Assembly: GCF_025264665.1 (NCBI RefSeq)
Contig: NZ_CP073697.1
Coordinates: 4,197,501 to 4,261,500, forward strand
Length of the DNA stretch: 64,000 nt
Origin: Edaphobacter flagellatus
GTDB lineage: Bacteria > Acidobacteriota > Terriglobia > Terriglobales > Acidobacteriaceae
Direction of reading: 5' to 3'
In this document: piece by piece, positions 53,036 to 61,182 of the stretch
Numbering within the stretch: position 1 is the first letter of the stretch
Layout of the letters: each line of letters opens with the position of its first letter
Notes under the pieces: generated by a model
The model's input: the letters and a program-made list of their open reading frames with translations, nothing else
What the model was told of the DNA's origin: nothing
Database searches by the model: none
Made by a program: the position numbers and the translations under genes

Positions 53036-53623
53036 CTATCGCGTATCGGCGGCAAGCCTCGCCTGCAGATTCGCACGAACGTCTGGCCACTCTTCCTTCG
53101 TAATCGAAAACCACACACTATGCCGCAGCGATCCATCCGGCATTACGCAGTGATTGCGAAACGTTCCTTCATACACAGCGCCCAGCTTTTTGATTGCCGC
53201 CTGCGACTGCAGATTCTCGTGATGCGTCTTGAAGGCCACGCGGTTCAGTCCGAGCGTGTCGAACGCATACTCCAGCTGCAGCAGCTTTGCCTCTGGATTT
53301 ACGCCTGCAGCATGAAGAGCAGGCGCAATCCACGTATGCCCGATCTCGACCGTACGGTGATGCAGGTCGAGATCGATAAACCGAGTCGACCCCACCACGC
53401 TCCTGTTGCGCCTCAGCACCGTCACCCACGGAAGCTGCGTGCCCGTGGCAGCGACCTTGAGTGCTGCTTCCACCCAGTCCTCAAGATCCTTCTTTGTTTC
53501 GACCCGCGTCAGCATGTACCGCCAAATGCGGCTATCGAATGCGAGCCCTTCCAGGGCAGGCAGATGCTTTCGGGTCAGAGGTTCCAGTCGCACATGCCGT
53601 CCTTCAAGTACCGGTTGTTCCAT
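53036..53623 (-). CDS. GNAT-family N-acetyltransferase (RimJ/RimL-like)
   Basis: 195 residues. The GNAT fold is recognised from RLEPLTRKHLPALEGLAF, the RIM-like VGSTRFIDLDLHHRTVEIGHTWIAP strand and LEYAFDTLGLNRVAFKTH with ESAIKKLG-like NLQSQAAIKKLGAVYEG. Acetylates an unknown amine or protein N-terminus. ATG 53623 is taken because a longer frame overlaps the diguanylate cyclase stop. Downstream of the diguanylate cyclase by 10 bases. Confidence 0.85.
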   Translation of the reverse strand: MEQPVLEGRHVRLEPLTRKHLPALEGLAFDSRIWRYMLTRVETKKDLEDWVEAALKVAATGTQLPWVTVLRRNRSVVGSTRFIDLDLHHRTVEIGHTWIAPALHAAGVNPEAKLLQLEYAFDTLGLNRVAFKTHHENLQSQAAIKKLGAVYEGTFRNHCVMPDGSLRHSVWFSITKEEWPDVRANLQARLAADTR

Positions 53624-53633
53624 GCCGATGACT

Positions 53634-54476
53634 CTAGCAGGCCCAGCGATTGCGGCCGCCGCGTTTCGCCTCGTAAAGGGCAGCATCGGCCCGGTCGATT
53701 ACATGAGCAAACCCTTGCTCCACGCTGCTGAGCCCGATGCTGACCGTGACGGCGATCGTTTCCTCTTGAATAGACACCCGCGTCATGGAGACTGAGCGCC
53801 GTAGCCGCTCTGCGATCGCGCACGCCTCATCGAGAGCTGTCTCCGGCAAAAGAACAATGAACTCCTCTCCGCCATACCGTGCGAGCGTGTCCTGCGGCCG
53901 CAGCGGAGTTCGTATGGCCCGAGCGATAGCCTCGAGCGCTATGTCGCCGCCGATATGTCCATAGCAGTCGTTGATCGATTTAAACTCATCGACATCGATC
54001 ATCATGATCGACAGCGGAGCCTTGATCTTCTGCGCTCTCCGTCTCTCTGCCTCGAAGCGCGACATGAAGTACGAGCGATTATAGGTCGAGGTCAGGGAGT
54101 CATGGGTGGCCATGTAGTGCAGCTTGGCTCGTGCCTCTCCCAACTCGACCGTCAGCCGGATGATCCTGGACATCGTCAGCGGTACCATGATCATCGGAAC
54201 AATGGTGCCGATAACGCCAGAATAGAGATATCCAACGCCGGTAAGTCCGAGCAGCCAGGCGAGTGTAAGAGTAACCAGGACTGAGCCAAGTGTGCTGGCT
54301 AACGTCAGAAGCAGCAGTGCGCGCCCATGCCCAAACCGCAGTACCCAGCTGTCTCGCTCTTGAGAGACAGATGAGAGGTTATCGAGCATTGCTGCAGCCT
54401 GCAGCTGCCTGCGAATCGGTTCTTCCTCGATTGCGGTGATAGCAGAAGACGCATTCGAAGCAAGATGATCGTTCAT
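53634..54476 (-). CDS. Membrane diguanylate cyclase (GGDEF domain)
   Basis: 280 residues. Two membrane helices (about 52-75 and 78-104) precede a GGDEF domain beginning at about 118 (THDSLTSTYNRSYF). The active-site loop is G202-G-E-E-F206, so it should make c-di-GMP from GTP. Five residues earlier is R193-P-Q-D196, the inhibitory I-site RxxD, implying feedback inhibition by c-di-GMP. No sensor domain is recognised. Lies in a minus-strand set with YvcK upstream and the GNAT gene downstream. It could supply the c-di-GMP used by the cellulose synthase or the MshEN protein at the window edges. Confidence 0.93.
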   Translation of the reverse strand: MNDHLASNASSAITAIEEEPIRRQLQAAAMLDNLSSVSQERDSWVLRFGHGRALLLLTLASTLGSVLVTLTLAWLLGLTGVGYLYSGVIGTIVPMIMVPLTMSRIIRLTVELGEARAKLHYMATHDSLTSTYNRSYFMSRFEAERRRAQKIKAPLSIMMIDVDEFKSINDCYGHIGGDIALEAIARAIRTPLRPQDTLARYGGEEFIVLLPETALDEACAIAERLRRSVSMTRVSIQEETIAVTVSIGLSSVEQGFAHVIDRADAALYEAKRGGRNRWAC

Positions 54477-54493
54477 GGCAATGGGCGTGGAGT

Positions 54494-55558
54494 CTAGCGA
54501 ACCGGCATGGAGCCAGTTGAAGTCAAGCAGATGGAAAGCAGTATCTGGGCAACCCGGTCGTAGTCATGCCGCAGTACATCCCCTTCGTGAAGAAAATTAC
54601 CTGGGATCGGCTCAACGCCAAGAGCGCGTACCTTCTCGAGATCATTCACGAGCGGCTCCTGACCCTCACGTGCGTACTGGGCAAGGATTGCCGGCGAGAT
54701 CGGTGCCGTATTGATCACCGCGTAGTCAAAGATTCTTTTGCCTCCGGCGTACTGCAATGTCTTCGCAATATGTTCGGAGGCAGGTAAACCCAGCGATTCA
54801 TTGGCCTGCGTCATCAGATTGCAGATAAAGACACGGGTCGCTTTCGAGGCAGCGATGGCCTCGGGAATTCCGCGCACCAGCAGGTTGGTGATCAACGAGG
54901 TGTACAGCGATCCCGGTCCGAGCGTGATCAGGTCCGCATTCGCGATGGCCTCCAGCGTTTCGGGCAGGGGATCCGCGCCTGTAGGCTGTAGTGTCAGCTC
55001 AACAATCGTCCGCTTGCTCTTGGTTATATTTGTCTCGCCCTCAACCATAGAGCCGTCATCCATCCGCGCTGCCAGGGTGACATTCTCCGTCGTGGCAGGG
55101 AAGATCTTGCCACGCGTCGCCAGAATCTGTGATGACAGACGCACCGCCTGGGCAAAATCGCCTGTGATGCCGGACATCGCGGCGACAAAAAGATTGCCGA
55201 AGCTGTGCCCCTCAAGTTCACCCTGGTCGAAGCGATAGCTGAATAGGCGGGAGAGCAGGTGCTCATCTTCTGACAGCGCCACCATGCAGTTGCGGATGTC
55301 ACCCGGAGGCAGGATGTTCAGGTCTTCGCGCAGACGGCCTGAGGAGCCGCCATCGTCCGTCACGGTCACCACTGCAGATAGGTCCGCAATGATTGAACTT
55401 TCCTGCATTGCAGGATCATGCTCCCGCGGAGTGCGACGGCGGTCGGGCACTGCCACAAACCGCTTCAAGCCGCGCAGCAGGGTCGAAAGTCCTGTGCCCC
55501 CTCCGATCGCGACGACACGAAGCGGCCTGACGTCGGACGAAACTGTACTCTTCAACAA
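54494..55558 (-). CDS. yvcK: YvcK/CofD-like UDP-sugar-binding protein
   Basis: 354 residues of the CofD/YvcK family, marked by RVVAIGGGTGLSTLLRGLKRF at the N-terminus, VVTVTDDGGSSGRLRED and ITLGPGSLYTSLITNLLV. YvcK binds UDP-N-acetylglucosamine and supports cell-wall and carbon homeostasis in Bacillus. The start is TTG; GAGG is immediately upstream, though close. A 9-bp terminator lies between it and the upstream TPR gene, so it probably starts its own transcript. Confidence 0.93.
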   Translation of the reverse strand: MLKSTVSSDVRPLRVVAIGGGTGLSTLLRGLKRFVAVPDRRRTPREHDPAMQESSIIADLSAVVTVTDDGGSSGRLREDLNILPPGDIRNCMVALSEDEHLLSRLFSYRFDQGELEGHSFGNLFVAAMSGITGDFAQAVRLSSQILATRGKIFPATTENVTLAARMDDGSMVEGETNITKSKRTIVELTLQPTGADPLPETLEAIANADLITLGPGSLYTSLITNLLVRGIPEAIAASKATRVFICNLMTQANESLGLPASEHIAKTLQYAGGKRIFDYAVINTAPISPAILAQYAREGQEPLVNDLEKVRALGVEPIPGNFLHEGDVLRHDYDRVAQILLSICLTSTGSMPVR

Positions 55559-55575
55559 GACCTCACAAAGAAGAA

Positions 55576-55605
55576 GCGCTCAATTCATGGTACTGGATTG
55601 AGCGC
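55576..55605 (-). terminator. Terminator after the TPR gene
   Basis: GCGCTCAAT at 55576-55584 and ATTGAGCGC at 55597-55605 are perfect 9-bp arms, followed on the minus strand by TTCTTCTTTG. Located 30 bases past the TPR stop, before yvcK. Confidence 0.7.
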
Positions 55606-55635
55606 CGATCGTTTGCAAGCCACTGCACGTGAGGA

Positions 55636-56193
55636 CTATACCTCTGGATAAAGCAATTCCGTAAAGCGTGGATCGTCCGCCATATCCTGGAAGTCCGAGT
55701 CCGACCTTGCCTGAATGCGGTTCTGCGGATTGCGGCGAATCGCCTCCGTCAGATGCTCAAGGCAGGTCTGCGAATCACCCGTCATCGAGGCCAGTATCGC
55801 CAGTCCGTAGAAAGCGTAGTCAGCGTTCTCGTTCTTTTTGAGGATCAGCGTGAACTGCTCACGTGCATCCTCATAGTTGCCATCGTTCAGTAACGAGACC
55901 GCATAGTCATACTGCTCCTCCGCGCTGGAGAAAGAGGCTTTGTTTTTTGCCCCCTGAGCCACGCATGCACTGATGTACATGCGTACGCGATCCGCAAGAT
56001 CGCCTGCGCCTGAGTGGAGCAGCTTCTCAAAGGCGGCATGCGCCTTGTCGAACTTGCCCTCCTGCAGCAGCCGTATGGCGCCCTCATAGGTTGCTAGTAC
56101 GGTGGCCCGGGCTGGATCGTCTGCTGGTGAAACCGCACCGGCGATGGTGCGAGGGGGGCGTTTAGTAGCAGCTGCGGTCTTTGTCTGTGCCAT
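55636..56193 (-). CDS. Tetratricopeptide-repeat protein
   Basis: About 185 residues with three or so TPR-like helix pairs: TYEGAIRLLQEGKFDKAHAAFEKLL (about 36-60), AEEQYDYAVSLLNDGNYEDAREQFTLIL and ADYAFYGLAILASMTGDSQTCLEHLTEAI. Likely a scaffold for protein interactions. A basic Ala-rich N-terminus precedes the repeats; no signal peptide. The start is ATG 56193, while the frame extends to a TTG four codons earlier. Gene ends in a strong terminator before yvcK. Confidence 0.85.
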   Translation of the reverse strand: MAQTKTAAATKRPPRTIAGAVSPADDPARATVLATYEGAIRLLQEGKFDKAHAAFEKLLHSGAGDLADRVRMYISACVAQGAKNKASFSSAEEQYDYAVSLLNDGNYEDAREQFTLILKKNENADYAFYGLAILASMTGDSQTCLEHLTEAIRRNPQNRIQARSDSDFQDMADDPRFTELLYPEV

Positions 56194-56349
56194 GTTCGAA
56201 TTCAATCTCGCCTTCTGGGGCGCACTCCTGAGTCAGCCGCTGTCAGCGGTGACCGATTTTCTTAGACTGCTTCAGTCTCGGATTTATACGCAGAGTCAAG
56301 CCTAAGGTCAACTCCACCTTTGCATCAACTCGACGTCGGCCGTCTCCGA

Positions 56350-56970
56350 CTAAGGTTTGCTATGGTTTGCGGTGTAGATCATCGGGTTCAGTTCCGGATC
56401 GTTATACATCTTCATCTGTCGATATAGCTTGAACCGCTTTCTGCCCGCAACTATATCCTCTTCCAATGCTGCCAAAGCTGTAGCCAGATCATCTCGCTGT
56501 TCATGCAGCAAGGCAAGACGCTGCTTGTTTTTGTCTCGATGCTCCTCCGTAGCGCTTGCCCTTTCCGACTCTTCACGCGTGTGAAAGATTTTTAGCGCCA
56601 GGATCGACAGTCGGTCGATCATCATCCCCGGAGTCTCCGAGTGCAGGGGACTCCCTATATGAGCTTCAAATACAGGCGTCAGCTCGGCCAGCAGCAGGGA
56701 ATCGATCTGCTCCACCAGATCGTTGCGCCACTGGTTCAGTTTGTCGATTGACCGCTTGACCGCTGCGATGCCAGCATCCGTAGCCTTTGGATCGCGCGCT
56801 TTGTCCTCTTCATGCCAAAGGTCGAAATTGGCGCGGTGCTGCGCGCGAATCAGCTCCTTCAAGCTGGTTGAGTTGCCTTCGCGGACGATCATCGGTTCAT
56901 CGCCACGAGGCCCATGCCAGTCGGCCGTCGTCTGGTCCTGCAATTGTGTAATGGAGAGCGCGTCCACCAT
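56350..56970 (-). CDS. DUF4254 domain protein
   Basis: 206 residues, mostly helical, in the DUF4254 family: ITQLQDQTTADWHGP near the N-terminus, LIRAQHRANFDLWHEEDKARDP, QWRNDLVEQIDSLLLAEL, SETPGMMIDRLSILALKIFH and a YRQMKMYNDPELNPMIY end. No biochemical function is established, and the family is commonly encoded beside GT9 heptosyltransferases in lipopolysaccharide clusters, as here. ATG 56970 is preferred, since a longer frame overlaps the divergent GT9 start. It is divergent from the GT9 gene, sharing about 95 bases of promoter. Confidence 0.8.
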   Translation of the reverse strand: MVDALSITQLQDQTTADWHGPRGDEPMIVREGNSTSLKELIRAQHRANFDLWHEEDKARDPKATDAGIAAVKRSIDKLNQWRNDLVEQIDSLLLAELTPVFEAHIGSPLHSETPGMMIDRLSILALKIFHTREESERASATEEHRDKNKQRLALLHEQRDDLATALAALEEDIVAGRKRFKLYRQMKMYNDPELNPMIYTANHSKP

Positions 56971-57063
56971 GCTGTACAGAATCGTTACCTTAACGAAGAC
57001 TTTACCAGTTTGCGACGTATCGGTTGCCTCATCCCGCGTAACCAAGCAGACTAAGACCAGGCC

Positions 57064-58167
57064 ATGACGACAATACCCCTCCCCCAATCAGCAGAGGCCG
57101 CCGAGACGCAGGTGCGTCGAGTTTTGATCTATCGCCTGGGCAGTCTTGGCGATACTCTGGTCGCGCTTCCTGCCCTCAATCTCGTTGCTCGTGCTTTTCC
57201 TAATGCCGAGCGCCGCATGCTCACCAACGTTCCCGTCAACGTCAAAGCTCCGCCTGCTGCAGCCATTCTCGATCACACCGGCCTTGTACATAGCTTTATG
57301 CGCTATGCGGTTGGAACGCGCAGCCCTCTGGAGCTTGGCCGTCTCTGGTGGACACTGTTCCGCTGGCGTCCTGAAGTTCTTGTCTACCTCGGCTCGGCAC
57401 GCGGTGTCGCTTCTGCGCAGCGCGATGCCCGATTCTTCCAGTTCTGCGGCGTCCGTCGCATAATAGGCATCCCGATCACCGAAGAGATGCAGACGAATCT
57501 TTGGCAGCCTGAACACCAGGCGCTTGAGCCCGAAGCCGAGCGTCTCACCCGTAATATCGCATCACTTGGCGATGCTCGTCTTGATGATCCGGCAAGCTGG
57601 GACCTCCACCTCACTCCCGAAGAACAGGCACATGCCGATGCGGCCCTCGGTTCCCTCGCAGGTAAGTTATTGATTGCAGTGAGTGTTGGAACAAAGGTCC
57701 AATCCAAGGACTGGGGGCGCGATAACTGGCGCACGTTTCTGACAAAGCTGGCCGTGCTATATCCCGGCTACGGTCTCGCCCTCAGCGGTGCTCCTGAAGA
57801 GAGTGATGCCAGCGAATTCGCCGGTGATGGGTGGCGTCAGGCAGGTGGCGGCCCGATCGTCAATCTTTGCGGCAAGCTTACTCCACGCGAGAGTGCCGCA
57901 GCCTTCCGCCGTGCGCGCCTCTTCGTCGGGCATGACAGCGGCCCAATGCATCTTGCCGCAGCCGTACAGACGCCCTGCGTGGCCATCTTCGCGGCGCGCA
58001 ACAAGCCGCGCGTGTGGTTCCCTTATGGCAACCGCCATCGCGTTCTTTATCACCAGACAGAGTGCTGGGGTTGCGGCCTTGAAACGTGCATCGTCGAGCA
58101 GAAGCGGTGCCTCACCTCCATCACTCCCGATGAGGTTGTCGCTCACGTCCGCGCCATTCTGGGTTGA
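57064..58167 (+). CDS. Glycosyltransferase family 9 (ADP-heptose:LPS heptosyltransferase-like)
   Basis: 367 residues of GT-B fold. RVLIYRLGSLGDTLVALPAL at the N-terminus and the C-terminal CGKLTPRESAAAFRRARLFVGHDSGPMHLAAAVQTPCVAIFA signature identify GT9. It transfers heptose from an ADP-heptose to the lipopolysaccharide inner core or lipid A. The two enzymes needed to make the donor (HldE, HldD) follow downstream, consistent with this role. GWG-type GCG-rich end has Cys residues in WGCGLETCIVEQKRCL that may be structural. Confidence 0.92.
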   Translation: MTTIPLPQSAEAAETQVRRVLIYRLGSLGDTLVALPALNLVARAFPNAERRMLTNVPVNVKAPPAAAILDHTGLVHSFMRYAVGTRSPLELGRLWWTLFRWRPEVLVYLGSARGVASAQRDARFFQFCGVRRIIGIPITEEMQTNLWQPEHQALEPEAERLTRNIASLGDARLDDPASWDLHLTPEEQAHADAALGSLAGKLLIAVSVGTKVQSKDWGRDNWRTFLTKLAVLYPGYGLALSGAPEESDASEFAGDGWRQAGGGPIVNLCGKLTPRESAAAFRRARLFVGHDSGPMHLAAAVQTPCVAIFAARNKPRVWFPYGNRHRVLYHQTECWGCGLETCIVEQKRCLTSITPDEVVAHVRAILG

Positions 58168-58232
58168 GGTGGAAGTTGCGTTCTGCGATGCCTCCAGCGC
58201 AGACGTTCTTCAGAATGTCACGGTGAAATGCG

Positions 58233-59747
58233 ATGATTGAAAGCGAAGGAGTATCTCCCCGCGGCATGTTACCTGAACTGCACTCCATCCTGAACCTCCT
58301 CGAAGGAGGTTTCTCGAAGCTCAAAGTTCTTGTAGTGGGCGACATCATGCTCGACCGCTACATTCACGGCGAGGTAGAACGCATCTCTCCTGAGGCACCT
58401 GTTCCGGTTATCCGTCACGCGCAGCGCTACGAGCGCGCAGGCGGCGCGGCCAACGTAGCCATGAATCTCGCTGGCCTTGGTTGCCAGGCGATCCTGGCGG
58501 GTTTCTGGGGCGACGATACCGAGAAGACCGAGCTTGACGTGATCCTCCAGCGAGCAGGTGTCGATACGGTTGGAGTCGTAACCAGTTCGCTGCCCACCAT
58601 ATCGAAGACACGTATTGTTGGTCGCATGCAACAGCTTCTGCGTCTCGACATTGAGAGTCGCGAGCTGCCTCCATCTGGAGAGATGACACGGCTGATCGAG
58701 CGAGTGACCGGACTCGTCGACAAGGTCCACGCCGTCATCCTCTCCGACTATGCCAAGGGCGCGCTCTCCCGCGCCGTCTGCGGAGCGGCTATCCGGGCCG
58801 CGCGTGCCAAGGGCATTCCTGTTTTCGCTGACCCTAAGTCGCCTGACTTTAGCAAATATTCCGGCGCAACCTCTGTCTGTCCTAATCTTGGCGAGCTGTC
58901 GTTAGCTACTGGCGTCCCGGCGCATCAGTCAGAGGCTCTTCTTGACGCCGGCCAGCGTCAGGTTGCGGAACACGATCTTAGCTTCCTCACTGTCACCATG
59001 AGTGAGAAGGGCATCAGTGTTCTCTGGCCCGATCGCCGTTTTCATTCTCCTGCGCGTGCCCGCGAGGTCTTCGACGTTTCTGGCGCTGGTGATACCGTGA
59101 TTGCGACGCTGGCTGCTTCCCTGGCCGGTGGTTTGCAGATCGAGACTGCCGTCGATCTCGCCAATCTTGCCGCCGGAATCGTCGTTGGCAAGATGGGAAC
59201 CGTCCCTATTGCCCAGCATGAACTTATAGCAGCACTGACTCCAAGCTCTGGTGTGACCTCGGGAGAAAAGATTCTTGATCGTGATCGGATCGCCAAGCGC
59301 GTCGCTGAGTGGCGCGCTTCAGGTGAAACGATCGTCTTCACCAACGGCTGCTTCGACCTCCTTCATGTAGGCCACATTACCTTGCTCGAAGACTGCCGCC
59401 GCTTCGGCACGAAGCTCGTCCTCGGCCTCAATGCCGACGCCTCCGTCTGCCGTCTCAAAGGTCCCGCGCGGCCCATCGTAGGTGAGCGCGAGCGCGCTCG
59501 CGTAATGGCGTCTCTGGCCTCGGTCGATGCCGTCGTGCTCTTTGAAGAAGACACGCCGTTAGAGTTGATCCGGGAGTTGCGCCCCAACGTACTCGTCAAA
59601 GGCGGCGACTACACAATCGAGACTGTCGTTGGCCATGAAGATGTTCTTGCCGCTGGGGGGCGCGTCGAGATCGTTCCGACGGTTGAAGGTTTCTCTACCA
59701 CCAACATCGTCAAAAAACTTACGGCTACACAGGAGAACGCGAAGTGA
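58233..59747 (+). CDS. hldE: HldE: heptose-7-phosphate kinase / heptose-1-phosphate adenylyltransferase
   Basis: Bifunctional enzyme of 504 residues for ADP-heptose. The N-terminal PfkB-type kinase (to about 340) has LVVGDIMLDRYIHGEVERISPEAPVP and the catalytic SGAGDTVIATLAASLAGG. The C-terminal cytidylyltransferase-like domain (about 358-500) has TNGCFDLLHVGHITLLE and VKGGDYTIETVVG. HldE is usually found with HldD, whose gene overlaps it by four bases. Start at 58233 has only a weak ribosome-binding site. The intermediate steps catalysed by GmhA and GmhB are not encoded here. Confidence 0.96.
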   Translation: MIESEGVSPRGMLPELHSILNLLEGGFSKLKVLVVGDIMLDRYIHGEVERISPEAPVPVIRHAQRYERAGGAANVAMNLAGLGCQAILAGFWGDDTEKTELDVILQRAGVDTVGVVTSSLPTISKTRIVGRMQQLLRLDIESRELPPSGEMTRLIERVTGLVDKVHAVILSDYAKGALSRAVCGAAIRAARAKGIPVFADPKSPDFSKYSGATSVCPNLGELSLATGVPAHQSEALLDAGQRQVAEHDLSFLTVTMSEKGISVLWPDRRFHSPARAREVFDVSGAGDTVIATLAASLAGGLQIETAVDLANLAAGIVVGKMGTVPIAQHELIAALTPSSGVTSGEKILDRDRIAKRVAEWRASGETIVFTNGCFDLLHVGHITLLEDCRRFGTKLVLGLNADASVCRLKGPARPIVGERERARVMASLASVDAVVLFEEDTPLELIRELRPNVLVKGGDYTIETVVGHEDVLAAGGRVEIVPTVEGFSTTNIVKKLTATQENAK

Positions 59748-60718
59748 TCATAGTTACCGGAGGAGCAGGTTTCATCGGCAGCAATCTCGTTCACCAGCTC
59801 AACAGCATCGGTGAAAAGAACATCCTCGTGGTAGACAATCTCGCTCCTGCGCCCAACCTCAGCGGGCCGAAGTTCCTCAACCTCGCCGGTGCCGTTTACG
59901 CCGACTACATGGACAAGCGCGAGTTCCGTGCGCTCCTCAAGTGCGGCGACTTCGAAGGTGCCAAGGTCCGCGCCATTCTTCATCAGGGTGCCTGCTCGAA
60001 CACTCTCGAAGACGACGGCCGCTACATGATGGACAATAACTTTACCTACTCGAAGGAGCTTCTGCACTTCGCCCTCGAGCATAGGATCCCGTTCGTCTAC
60101 GCCTCTACGGCTGCGACTTATGGCGCTAGCGCCAGCTTCACCGAGGTTCCTGCGAACGAGCGTCCCCTGAATGTTTATGGCTACTCGAAGCTTGTCTTCG
60201 ACAATTACGTGCGCCGCCTGATGCCCGAGATGAAGTCGACTGTCGTCGGCCTGCGTTACTTCAACGTCTATGGTCCGCGCGAGCAGCATAAGGGACGTAT
60301 GGCCAGCGTGTTGCATCACTTCACCAAGCAACTCAAAGAGACCGGCGTTATCAAGATGTTCGAGGGCTCAGGTGGTTACGCCGATGGCGAGCAGCGCCGC
60401 GATTTCGTTTTCGTCAACGATCTCTGCCGTATCAACATGTTCTTTACTGGCCTGCTTCCGGGCGAACACGCGCCGAAGAACGTGCATGCCGTTGTCAATG
60501 CTGGAACCGGAGAGGCTCGCACTTTCAAAGCCGTAGCCGAAGCCCTGATGAAGGTCCACGGACCGGGCAAGATCGAATACATTCCGTTCCCCGGCGATCT
60601 CAAGAACCGTTATCAACACTTTACGCAGGCGGATATTACGGGCCTTCGCAATGCTGGGTACACAGCGCCGTTTACCTCTCTGGAGGAAGGCACTGTCGAA
60701 ACGTTTAAGCCGCTCTAA
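59744..60718 (+). CDS. hldD: HldD: ADP-L-glycero-D-manno-heptose-6-epimerase
   Basis: 324-residue short-chain dehydrogenase-type epimerase that converts ADP-D-glycero- to ADP-L-glycero-heptose, completing the LPS heptose donor. NADP-binding TGGAGFIGSN at 5-14, catalytic YGYSK motif (LNVYGYSKLVFDNYV) and RYFNVYGPREQHKGRMASV. The GTG start overlaps the hldE stop (GTGA) and has AGGAG 8 bases upstream. Length matches the family (about 310-325). Confidence 0.96.
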   Translation: MIIVTGGAGFIGSNLVHQLNSIGEKNILVVDNLAPAPNLSGPKFLNLAGAVYADYMDKREFRALLKCGDFEGAKVRAILHQGACSNTLEDDGRYMMDNNFTYSKELLHFALEHRIPFVYASTAATYGASASFTEVPANERPLNVYGYSKLVFDNYVRRLMPEMKSTVVGLRYFNVYGPREQHKGRMASVLHHFTKQLKETGVIKMFEGSGGYADGEQRRDFVFVNDLCRINMFFTGLLPGEHAPKNVHAVVNAGTGEARTFKAVAEALMKVHGPGKIEYIPFPGDLKNRYQHFTQADITGLRNAGYTAPFTSLEEGTVETFKPL

Positions 60719-60775
60719 ACGCAACTTGAGGTTAGTTTGGCTGGTCTTGATGAAATTTTATAAGCAGGGAAGAAG

Positions 60776-60851
60776 TGGTGAGAGCGCTGGGGCTCGAACC
60801 CAGGACCAACGCCTTAAAAGGGCGATGCTCTACCAACTGAGCTACGCTCTC
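60776..60851 (-). tRNA. tRNA-Lys (anticodon UUU)
   Basis: A full cloverleaf of 76 bases including an encoded 3' CCA. Acceptor GAGAGCG pairs with CGCTCTC, the D arm reads GCTCAGTTGGTAGAGC, the anticodon loop CTTTTAA holds TTT, and the T arm is CTGGG-TTCGAGC-CCCAG. The top pair of the anticodon stem is a U-U mismatch, otherwise intact. Decodes AAA and AAG. Confidence 0.97.
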
Positions 60852-61182
60852 TCCATACTTCCAAGTTAGCACATTCTTCAGTGCAAAATTTCTTTTGCTC
60901 ATTCTCGTCGCCGCCGCTCGAAGAAGCTATCTGCAGTCTCGTGAGGCGTCGTAACTTCGAAACGTTTACGAACATGGCGATATGCCCGCAACGTACACAA
61001 ATAGAAGTACCAAGCGGGTCACGGTGTGACACGAAAGTACCACGCTGGATTCATTGACTTGCATTTGAGGTGCCATTAACCTCGTGCTATTGCATGACAA
61101 CGTGTGCAAGGTGTCTGCAAACAAGCAACGCCGCCGGCAGCAAATTTCTAACGGGCCCCCGCGCCGGGACAGGACTAAGACG
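60852..61182. promoter_or_regulatory. Upstream region of the cellulose operon with paired motifs
   Basis: 331 bases with no believable gene. It should carry the promoter for the tRNA (minus) and that for the cellulose genes (plus). Around 61005-61042 is a patterned stretch: AAGTACCA occurs at 61005 and again at 61035, exactly 30 bases apart, with a palindrome GTCAC-GGT-GTGAC (61018-61030) between. A TTGACT hexamer follows at 61054. A regulator binding site is plausible. Confidence 0.35.

Noticed and set aside
52857..53114. Small minus-strand frame beside the VOC gene
   Set aside because: Overlaps the end of the acetyltransferase gene, no start signal, and composition looks random.
60651..60869. 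Small + strand frame across the tRNA-Lys
   Set aside because: Covered by a clear tRNA gene; no ribosome-binding site or homology.
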